Part shown: positions 1 through 6,573 of the stretch, piece by piece
Numbering within the stretch: the first letter of the stretch is position 1
How the letters are laid out: each line of letters starts with the position of its first letter
NCBI GenBank assembly: GCA_038230775.1
Contig: JBBRMQ010000238.1
Location: 1 to 6,573, forward strand
Direction of reading: 5' to 3'
DNA: 6,573 nt
Source: JBBRMQ01 sp038230775
GTDB lineage: Bacteria > Acidobacteriota > Thermoanaerobaculia > Gp7-AA8
Notes under the pieces: generated by a model
Database searches by the model: none
Told to the model about the DNA's origin: nothing
The model's input: only the letters and a program-made list of their open reading frames with translations
Translations under genes and position numbers: made by a program

Positions 1-1216
<1,216 letters not shown>

Positions 1217-1244
<28 letters not shown>

Positions 1245-1669
1245 TCCCCGTTCCGGTCGAAACGTGCTTCGATCTGGCGCGCGACGTCGGAGTGCACACG
1301 CGCACGGCGTCGTTTTCCGGAGAGCGTCTCGTGCCGCCCGGACGGATGAGCGGTCTCCTCGAGCTCGGCGATCTGGTCGCCTTCGAAGGACGGCACTTCG
1401 GGATCCGGCAGACGTTCGTGGCAAAGATCACCGAGATGGCGCCTCCACGCCGCTTCGTGGACGAGATGGTGCGTGGAGCGTTCACGTGGTTGCGCCACGA
1501 CCACGAGTTCCACATTCACGCACGAGGAACGCTCATGCGCGATGTCGTGGAGTGGCGCTCGCCCCTCGGCTTTCTCGGCAAGCTTGCGGATGCGCTCTTC
1601 GTGGAGCGGCACATGGAATGGTTCGTGAGGACGAAGCAGGCTAATTTTCGCGTGCTATTATCGGAGTGA
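1217..1669 (+). CDS. SRPBCC (START/Bet v1-like) family protein
   Basis: This is a 150-residue protein of the SRPBCC ligand-binding fold, like the uncharacterised bacterial COG4276-type proteins. These have a hydrophobic cavity, but no substrate is established. The chosen start is GTG 1217: it has AAGGA at 1209-1213, and the fold begins immediately (IVVETVIPVPVETCFDLARD, the usual first strand and helix of the family). The frame stays open upstream to 830, but that part only shadows glnS. Family signs are the FVDEMVRGAFTWLRHDHEF stretch near residues 80-98 (usual form: DEM..G.F..F.H.H.F), the DVVEWRSPLGFLGKLAD block near 112-128, and a C-terminal amphipathic helix with ERHMEWFVRTKQANFRVLL. There is no signal peptide or membrane segment, so it should be cytoplasmic. 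It overlaps glnS by 28 bases and so is probably translated from the same mRNA. The fold is confident; the role in the cell is unknown. Confidence 0.85.
1653..1661 (+). promoter_or_regulatory. Possible extended -10 element for the zinc-ribbon gene
   Basis: TGCTATTAT at 1653-1661 matches the extended -10 form TGnTATAAT with one mismatch, and lies in the last codons of the SRPBCC gene. No convincing -35 is seen 17 bases upstream. A transcript starting near 1668 would give about a 37-base leader before ATG 1705. The call rests on one short AT-rich match and is tentative. Confidence 0.3.
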
Positions 1670-1704
1670 TTAATCGTTCGAGTGGTGAAGGGTGGCGTAA
1701 GGCG

Positions 1705-1935
1705 ATGGCAGTTTGTTGGCGTTGCCCCCGATGTAGCGAAGTCAGTTGCGAAGATGATGTGAACCTCACCGACAACCCCGTAGCCTGCGATCACTGCCGG
1801 CAACCCTTCCCTCAGAAAGAAACGCTCTGCACCGTCTGCGACTCGCCCAATCCGTGGGCGCGGCGCGACTCCCTTCACTTTCTCTGCCGCGAGTGCGGCA
1901 CGATGCAGATGTTCTACTCGCATCAGGCGAGTTAG
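1705..1935 (+). CDS. Small double zinc-ribbon protein
   Basis: This is a 76-residue cysteine-rich protein of unknown function. Four CxxC knuckles are visible: CPRC (residues 7-10), CDHC (28-31), CTVC (42-45) and CREC (61-64). They are spaced as two zinc ribbons, each built from two knuckles, with extra cysteines at residues 4 and 15. Such ribbons bind a structural zinc ion and usually mediate nucleic-acid or protein contact, but nothing here indicates a partner. ATG 1705 is preferred because the first knuckle follows at once and AAGG (1699-1702) lies just upstream, though only 2 bases away; a second purine run, GAAGGG at 1687-1692, is 12 bases away. The alternative is GTG 1666, which adds 13 residues without recognisable features but overlaps the SRPBCC stop as GTGA, a common coupling arrangement. 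The composition resembles its neighbours, and no membrane segment is present. Confidence 0.7.
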   Translation: MAVCWRCPRCSEVSCEDDVNLTDNPVACDHCRQPFPQKETLCTVCDSPNPWARRDSLHFLCRECGTMQMFYSHQAS

Positions 1936-1970
1936 GCGCGTGCCATGTCGGGATGACATCGCCTCCGCGA

Positions 1971-1976
1971 TAGACT
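1971..1976 (+). promoter_or_regulatory. Putative -10 box of leaderless peptidase transcript
   Basis: TAGACT, preceded by GA, fits the TANNNT -10 pattern and ends 7 bases before ATG 1984. Transcription would then begin at or next to the start codon. The preceding bases hold no Shine-Dalgarno sequence. ATGACA at 1953-1958 resembles a -35 box, but the 12-base spacer is too short for a standard sigma-70 promoter. Confidence 0.4.
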
Positions 1977-1983
1977 CGCGCGC

Positions 1984-4062
1984 ATGAAGCGCTTCTACGC
2001 CCTTTCCGCCGCCCTTTTCGTCGTCGCGCTGCACGCGCAGGAGCTCAAACCTCCCGTCGCGAAGAAGGTCCCGAAATCGGTGACGATGTTCGGCGACACG
2101 CGCACGGACGACTACGGCTGGATCCGCGACAAGACGAGCGCCGACGCGATCGCCTACCTGCAGGGCGAGACCGCGTATGCCGACGCGTTCATGAAGCCGA
2201 CCGAGCCGCTGCAGAAGAAGCTTTACGACGAGATGCTGTCGCACGTGAAGCAGACCGACGTCAACGTTCCGTGGCGCAAGGGCGACTACCTCTATTACAC
2301 GCGGACCGAGGAGGGGAAGCAATATCCGATTTACGCGCGGAAGAAAGGTGCCGACGGCGCCGAAGAAATCGTCATCGACGTGAACAAGCTGGCCGAAGGG
2401 CAGAAATACATGTCGGTGAACGAATACGAGCCCAGCGATGACGGCAACCTGCTGGCGTACTCCATCGACAAGACCGGTTACCGCGAGTACGAGCTGCACG
2501 TGAAAGACCTGCGGACGATGCAGGATCTTCCGGACACCGCCGCCAGAACGTATTCGGCGGCCTGGGCCGCGGACAATAAGACCATCTTCTACAGCATGGC
2601 GAACGATGCGAAGCGTCGGTACCGCATCTATCGTCACGTGCTGGGCGGCGCCGACGATGCGCTGATTTACGAAGAGAAGGACGAGATGTACGACGTCGAC
2701 GTCGAACGTTCGCGTAGCGGAGACTGGATCTTCCTCACGACGGACAGTAAGACGACGTCCGAGGTGCGGACGATTCCGGCGCGGGATCCGATGGCGATGC
2801 CGCGCATCGTGATGCCGCGCAAGGAGAATCTGAAGTACTACCACGACCACCGCGGCGAGAACTTCTACATCATGACCAACGACGCGGGCATCAACTTCCG
2901 CATCGCCAGCGTGCCGGTGTCCACGCCTCAGCAGAAGAACTGGATCGAGGTCGTGCCGTATCGCAAGGCGGTCAAGATCGAGAGCATCAACCTGTTCGCC
3001 AATCACCTCGTCGCAACGGAGCGCGAAGGCGGGCTCTCACAATTGGAGATCTTCGACCTGCGCAACGGCACGTCGCACCGCATCCGCATGGCGGAGCCTG
3101 CGTACGCGCTCGCGCCGAGCCAGAATCGCGAGTTCAACACCTCCATCTTCCGGTACGTCTATCAGTCGATGGTCACCCCGCTCACGACCTACGACTACAA
3201 CATGGATGCGCGCGATCAGACGCTGCTCAAGCGCAACGAAGTGCCGAACTACGATCCTGCGAAATACACGATGGAGCGGATCTTCGCCACGGCGAGCGAT
3301 GGCGTGAAGATCCCGATGGCCGTCGTTTATCGCAAGGACCTCAACCCGCACGGCGTGAACCCGCTGTGGCTCACGGCGTACGGATCGTACGGAAGCTCGA
3401 CCAACGCCACGTTTTCCGCCAGCCGGCTCGCGCTTCTCGATCGCGGCTTCGTCTACGCCATCGCCAACATCCGCGGCGGTGGCGAGATGGGCAAGGAATG
3501 GCACGAAGCGGGACGGATGATGACGAAGAAGAACACCTTCACGGACTTCATCGCGTCAGCCAAGCACCTGATCAAGGAGAAGTACACGTCGAAGGACAAG
3601 CTCGTGATCTCCGGTGGCAGCGCCGGCGGATTGCTCATGGGCGCGGTGACCAACATGCGTCCCCATCTCTTTCACATCGTGCTGGCCTATGTGCCCTTCG
3701 TCGATGTGATGAACACGATGCTCGATCCCACGCTCCCGTTGACGACGCAGGAGTACATCGAATGGGGCAATCCGAACGAAAGGGCGGCGTACGTCTACAT
3801 GAAAAGCTACGACCCCTACTCGAATGTGCAGAAGAAAAAGTATCCGACGATGCTCGTGCGGACGTCGCTCAACGACAGCCAGGTGGGATTCTGGGAAGGC
3901 TCCAAGTGGGTGGCGAAGCTGCGCGCAAACAAGACCGACCACAACCCGTTGCTCCTGAAAGTGAACATGGGAGCCGGTCACGGCGGAGCATCCGGACGCT
4001 ATGACGCGCTCAAGGATCTCGCGTTCGACTACGCGTTCGTCCTGACGCAGATGGGGATGTGA
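1984..4062 (+). CDS. Exported S9-family serine peptidase, oligopeptidase B-like
   Basis: This is a 692-residue peptidase of the prolyl oligopeptidase family, closest by motif to oligopeptidase B (E. coli PtrB, 686 residues), which cleaves short peptides after basic residues. A signal peptide is visible: MKR, then a hydrophobic core, with likely cleavage after Ala18 (LHA/QEL), so it should act in the periplasm or outside, or stay attached to the membrane. After the N-terminal helical DDYGWIRD region, a seven-bladed beta-propeller covers about residues 75-415, followed by an alpha/beta-hydrolase domain to the end. The triad is Ser546 in GGSAGG, Asp631 in SLNDSQ and His666 in GAGHGG. RGGGEMG, KKNTFTDF and EYIEWGNP are also typical. 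Against E. coli numbering (constant offset of 14), the S2 acidic residues Asp460 and Asp462 are Asn474 and Thr476. S1 Glu576 is kept (Glu590), but Glu578 is Ile592. Specificity is therefore probably not the classical dibasic one, and I give no gene symbol. ATG 1984 lacks a Shine-Dalgarno sequence. Confidence 0.93.
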   Translation: MKRFYALSAALFVVALHAQELKPPVAKKVPKSVTMFGDTRTDDYGWIRDKTSADAIAYLQGETAYADAFMKPTEPLQKKLYDEMLSHVKQTDVNVPWRKGDYLYYTRTEEGKQYPIYARKKGADGAEEIVIDVNKLAEGQKYMSVNEYEPSDDGNLLAYSIDKTGYREYELHVKDLRTMQDLPDTAARTYSAAWAADNKTIFYSMANDAKRRYRIYRHVLGGADDALIYEEKDEMYDVDVERSRSGDWIFLTTDSKTTSEVRTIPARDPMAMPRIVMPRKENLKYYHDHRGENFYIMTNDAGINFRIASVPVSTPQQKNWIEVVPYRKAVKIESINLFANHLVATEREGGLSQLEIFDLRNGTSHRIRMAEPAYALAPSQNREFNTSIFRYVYQSMVTPLTTYDYNMDARDQTLLKRNEVPNYDPAKYTMERIFATASDGVKIPMAVVYRKDLNPHGVNPLWLTAYGSYGSSTNATFSASRLALLDRGFVYAIANIRGGGEMGKEWHEAGRMMTKKNTFTDFIASAKHLIKEKYTSKDKLVISGGSAGGLLMGAVTNMRPHLFHIVLAYVPFVDVMNTMLDPTLPLTTQEYIEWGNPNERAAYVYMKSYDPYSNVQKKKYPTMLVRTSLNDSQVGFWEGSKWVAKLRANKTDHNPLLLKVNMGAGHGGASGRYDALKDLAFDYAFVLTQMGM

Positions 4063-4073
4063 GCGACCACGGA

Positions 4074-4079
4074 TAAGCT
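4074..4079 (+). promoter_or_regulatory. Putative -10 box of leaderless YfhO-like transcript
   Basis: TAAGCT, preceded by GA, sits in the 24-base gap after the peptidase gene and ends 7 bases before ATG 4087. This is the same layout as upstream of the peptidase gene. No Shine-Dalgarno sequence lies within 12 bases of the ATG and no good -35 box is visible, so the call rests on the recurring spacing. Confidence 0.4.
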
Positions 4080-4086
4080 TGCTTCG

Positions 4087-6057
4087 ATGCGAAGGCTCTC
4101 GAGCGATGCAACGATCGCTGCACTGCTCGTCGCGGCCGTCATCATCATCTTCTCCGACGCCCTCTTCCTCGGTCGCGGCTTCTACATTCGAGATGTTTAC
4201 CGCAACGACGTGCCGTCGCACTTCGTGCTGAGAAGCGCGGTGATGGCGGGCGAGATCCCGTCATGGAACCGCTTCTACTCGGCGGGGCAGCCGCTCGCCG
4301 CGAACCCCGGCTACCAGGCGTTTTATCCGGGGACGTGGCTGGCGTTCCTGCCCAGCTTCTTCTTCGGTTTCAACCTCGAGCTGGTGCTGCATGTCGCCAT
4401 CGCGGCCGTCGGCATGTACCTCCTTCTGCGCACGATGAATCTGAGCCCGTACTCCGCGACCTTCGGCGCGACGGCCTTCGCATTCGGCGGCGCGGTCCTC
4501 TCGCTCACCAACCTTCTTCTGCTGCTCACGTCGGTCGTATGGTGGCCGTGGGTCGCGATGTTCGCGCTGCGCCGCGCCTACGCCCTCCTCGCGGTGACGT
4601 TGGGAATGGTCTTCCTCGCGGCCGAGGTGTCGGTGATGGCCCAGACGATGGTGGTGGTGGCGTGCTTCGCATGGCTGTCGAAACCACCGGCGCCGAGGCA
4701 GGATGTTCTTCGCTTCGGGGGCGCGATGCTTCTCGCACTTGGGATTGGTGCCGCGGCGCTCGTCCCGGCGATCGATCTCAAACGTGACTCGGGACGCGCG
4801 GGCGATCTCTCCTACTCGGATGCGACGTCGTGGAGCATGCCCGCGATCCGGCCGCTCGAGCTCTTCTACAGCCGCGCGTTTGGCCGGCTGACGGACGACG
4901 GCAGCGAGTACGCGGGCCGCTGGCGCTATCAACCATCGCGGCTACCGCTCATCTTCAGCTTGTACTGCGGCGTGCTCGTCCCTCTTCTCGCGCTGGGCGG
5001 CGCGGTGATGAAGATCGGCCGCTGGATGTGGCTGGCCGCGCTCGTTTCGTATGTCGTGGCCATCGGATCGAACGGTCCGGTCGCCGCGTTGCTCTACCGC
5101 ATCGGGGTCTTTCGCACGGTCCGCTATCCGGAGAAGTTCATCCTCTTCGGCCTCTTCATGTTGATCGTCATCGCGGCGATGGCCTTCGATCGGATCGACA
5201 AACGATACGCGCCCTTTCTCCTGCTCATCGCCATCGGTGATCTGGGGTTGCACGTGAACGAGCTCGCGCCGCGGATGCCACGGCGGTTCTTTGCGCCGCC
5301 GCCGGTCACGCTCGCAGTCGATGGGCCGAATCGCGTCTTCAACCAGGCGGCGTGGCCGGTGTGGAAGAACGGTCCGGTGCTCGAAGCTGGCGACCGCGCG
5401 TACTGGTCCGAGCGAGCGGCACTGCTGCCGTACACGCCGGCGCTCTACGGCTTGCGCACGGTCTACGAGCTCGACGTGAACATGACCACTCTGCGTCCGA
5501 CTGCTGAGGTCGTGCGGGCGCTCTGGGACACGCTCGCTGCCGGTGGCTCCGTTCGTCCGTTCATGCTGATGGGGAACGCCGAGTATCTGATCGTCCCCGG
5601 ACGGCCGATTCGCATCGCGCGCGGGAACACGCTCCCGCGGTACTGGTTCGCCGATCAGATCGTGCCCATCAGCAACCGGGGAGATTTCGTGCACGCGCTG
5701 TCGACCAGGCCGTGGAGCGATCGCGTCGCGTTCAGCACGGGTGCGCCCTTCGTTCCGGCCCGCGCGGAAGTGCGGTCCGCTCGCGAGTCATCGCACAGCG
5801 CGAGCTTGACCGTGCACGCCGACGGTCAGGCGTTGCTGGTGGCAAGCGTGACGCCGCATCGCTACTGGCAGGCGAAGATCGACGGAGCGCCGGCGAATCT
5901 GACGATAGTCAATCTCGGGTTCCAGGGACTGGTCGTTCCGGCCGGCGATCATCGACTCGATTTCGAGTATTCGAATCCGCTGCTCGCGATCGGCGTGGCG
6001 ATCAGCCTTACGTCGTTGTTGATCGCGTTAATGATTATCATTTATAATAATCATTAA
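4087..6057 (+). CDS. YfhO-like polytopic membrane protein
   Basis: This is a 656-residue integral membrane protein resembling the bacterial YfhO family, related to GT-C-fold glycosyltransferases that use lipid-linked sugars outside the membrane. About ten hydrophobic segments are visible (roughly residues 9-28, 83-95, 98-115, 124-140, 141-160, 164-197, 211-229, 286-308, 312-327, 351-367 and 375-390), then a soluble domain of about 240 residues, then a final segment near 632-652. The first outer loop has RDVYRND (Asp36, Asp41), where GT-C enzymes place catalytic or metal-binding acids. RYPEKF at 346-351 is the conserved loop seen in YfhO proteins. The soluble end has the family pattern VTPHRYW..KIDG, then VNLGFQGLVVPAG.H...FEY. 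The family is associated with glycosylating cell-wall or envelope glycans, but donor and acceptor here are unknown. The last codons, LMIIIYNNH, are unusually AT-rich because an operator-like palindrome is embedded there. The stop codon shares one base with the next ATG (TAATG). Confidence 0.82.
   Translation: MRRLSSDATIAALLVAAVIIIFSDALFLGRGFYIRDVYRNDVPSHFVLRSAVMAGEIPSWNRFYSAGQPLAANPGYQAFYPGTWLAFLPSFFFGFNLELVLHVAIAAVGMYLLLRTMNLSPYSATFGATAFAFGGAVLSLTNLLLLLTSVVWWPWVAMFALRRAYALLAVTLGMVFLAAEVSVMAQTMVVVACFAWLSKPPAPRQDVLRFGGAMLLALGIGAAALVPAIDLKRDSGRAGDLSYSDATSWSMPAIRPLELFYSRAFGRLTDDGSEYAGRWRYQPSRLPLIFSLYCGVLVPLLALGGAVMKIGRWMWLAALVSYVVAIGSNGPVAALLYRIGVFRTVRYPEKFILFGLFMLIVIAAMAFDRIDKRYAPFLLLIAIGDLGLHVNELAPRMPRRFFAPPPVTLAVDGPNRVFNQAAWPVWKNGPVLEAGDRAYWSERAALLPYTPALYGLRTVYELDVNMTTLRPTAEVVRALWDTLAAGGSVRPFMLMGNAEYLIVPGRPIRIARGNTLPRYWFADQIVPISNRGDFVHALSTRPWSDRVAFSTGAPFVPARAEVRSARESSHSASLTVHADGQALLVASVTPHRYWQAKIDGAPANLTIVNLGFQGLVVPAGDHRLDFEYSNPLLAIGVAISLTSLLIALMIIIYNNH
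6019..6048 (+). promoter_or_regulatory. Promoter of the duplicated-domain gene
   Basis: A perfect TATAAT at 6043-6048 is preceded by TTGATC at 6019-6024 (4 of 6 matches to TTGACA) with an 18-base spacer. The -10 ends 8 bases before ATG 6057, so the transcript would be leaderless or nearly so. It is the best sigma-70-like promoter in the window and lies entirely inside the end of the YfhO-like coding sequence. Confidence 0.6.
6028..6057. repeat. 11-bp perfect inverted repeat, Fur/PerR-like operator candidate
   Basis: TTAATGATTAT (6028-6038) and ATAATCATTAA (6047-6057) are perfect reverse complements separated by 8 bases. A second palindrome, AATGATTATCATT (6030-6042), has a 6-1-6 form. Bases 6027-6045 match the 19-base E. 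coli Fur consensus at 14 positions, and 6042-6056 match the PerR-type 7-1-7 consensus at 12 of 14 fixed positions. The element covers the -10 box and reaches the ATG of the following gene, a position suited to repression. AT-rich sequence inflates such matches, and the regulator is inferred, not shown. Confidence 0.5.
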
Positions 6058-6572
6058 TGGCAGAGATCAAACTCTTTCAAATTTGCTTCGAGGGTGATCT
6101 CACCGCCACATTCAGCAATGCCATCCGCCGTCTCGGTGCCGAACCGAACTTCGATGAGAGCTGGCACGTGTGGTTGTCCGAGGAGCGGCATTCGGCGCCG
6201 CTGGTACGGTGGCTGCGGCAGCATCTCCCCGAAGACGGCCGCGTTCTCGTGGCATGCACGCAGTTCACGACCAGGCGCGACTTTCTCCTCATCCGGCACA
6301 GCCTGACGCCCGACGCCGACTACAGCGAGCTGCACGAGGCGATCGCGCGCCTCGGCATCGTGGTCGAGCTGCCGTTCGAAGCGACGTTCGTCGTGCGGTC
6401 CGACGACCGCACCGACGTCAACACTCTCGGTCGCGCGCTCAGCGAGCTCTGCCCCGACGAATCCCTCATGGTCCTGGGCGTCAGCCACGATTGGGCTTAC
6501 AGCGATTCCGGCGTCAGCCGCATGCACGTTGGGATCGCGGGCCGTGACGAGCTGCAGTTTCGCGCGTTCTGA
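6057..6572 (+). CDS. Tandem-duplicated Cas2/SinR-like ferredoxin-fold protein
   Basis: This is a 171-residue protein with no signal peptide or membrane segment, probably cytoplasmic. It is built from two similar halves, about residues 4-68 and 75-145. Each begins with a hydrophobic strand, then a helix ending NAIRRLG (21-27) or EAIARLG (94-100), then strands, a second helix with L....P and two acids (LRQHLPED 53-60, LSELCPDE 128-135), and a last hydrophobic strand (VLVAC, LMVLGVS). The order strand-helix-strand-strand-helix-strand and the second-half pattern (YSEL.EAI..LG, then ATFVV, then a helix and D.SLMVL.VS.DWA) resemble small Cas2/SinR-type proteins. No catalytic signature was recognised, and the remaining C-terminal 25 residues are unlike either half. 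The stop TGA at 6570-6572 is inside the window, so the gene is complete. ATG 6057 overlaps the preceding stop by one base and has no Shine-Dalgarno sequence. The fold assignment is inference; the duplication is visible. Confidence 0.75.
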   Translation: MAEIKLFQICFEGDLTATFSNAIRRLGAEPNFDESWHVWLSEERHSAPLVRWLRQHLPEDGRVLVACTQFTTRRDFLLIRHSLTPDADYSELHEAIARLGIVVELPFEATFVVRSDDRTDVNTLGRALSELCPDESLMVLGVSHDWAYSDSGVSRMHVGIAGRDELQFRAF

Positions 6573-6573
6573 C

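Noticed and set aside
1945..1959. Small stem ATGTC/GACAT in the gap before the peptidase gene, as a terminator
   Set aside because: Only 5 bp and not GC-rich, with no T-run after it; not supportable as a terminator.
1516..3006. A 496-codon open frame on the minus strand across three genes
   Set aside because: It is antisense to well-supported genes, is rich in Arg, His and Val as GC-rich shadow frames are, and shows no domain motif. It begins and ends without regard to gene borders.
6028..6057. The inverted repeat as a rho-independent terminator of the YfhO-like gene
   Set aside because: The stem is almost all A-T pairs and is followed by coding sequence, not a T-run. It overlaps a promoter and start codon, so an operator reading fits better.
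6057..6573. A CRISPR-Cas locus, suggested by the Cas2-like fold
   Set aside because: No direct repeats, spacers, cas1 or other cas genes are visible in the window. Resemblance of a small ferredoxin fold alone is not evidence of CRISPR function.

Overview
The window is a GC-rich bacterial segment in which every supported gene lies on the plus strand: six genes, packed with gaps of 48 bases or less and several overlaps. From left to right they are the 3' part of glnS (glutaminyl-tRNA synthetase), a small SRPBCC/START-fold protein, a small double zinc-ribbon protein, an exported S9-family peptidase of the oligopeptidase B type, a YfhO-like polytopic membrane protein, and a small protein made of two tandem copies of what looks like a Cas2/SinR-type ferredoxin fold. 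Nothing looks like a mobile element, RNA gene or CRISPR array.

The organism cannot be named from this sequence. A bacterial GlnRS, the high GC content, a PtrB-like peptidase with a signal peptide and a YfhO-like protein would fit a GC-rich Gram-negative such as an Acidobacteriota-type lineage, but this is only an impression.

Layout: glnS, the SRPBCC gene and the zinc-ribbon gene overlap or nearly touch (28 bases, then 4 bases if the upstream GTG is used), which suggests co-transcription. The peptidase, membrane-protein and duplicated-domain genes each have a TANNNT -10-like box ending 7 or 8 bases before the ATG and no Shine-Dalgarno sequence. That is the geometry of leaderless transcripts. 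The genes do not form an obvious pathway, so each may be its own transcription unit despite the tight packing.

Three points deserve most attention. First, the peptidase keeps the whole catalytic triad but has lost three of the four acidic residues that give E. coli oligopeptidase B its preference for basic residues. Second, an AT-only island forms a perfect 11-bp inverted repeat resembling a Fur/PerR-family operator. It is written into the last codons of the membrane-protein gene and overlaps the promoter and start codon of the last gene. Third, the last gene is a visible internal duplication with no CRISPR context.
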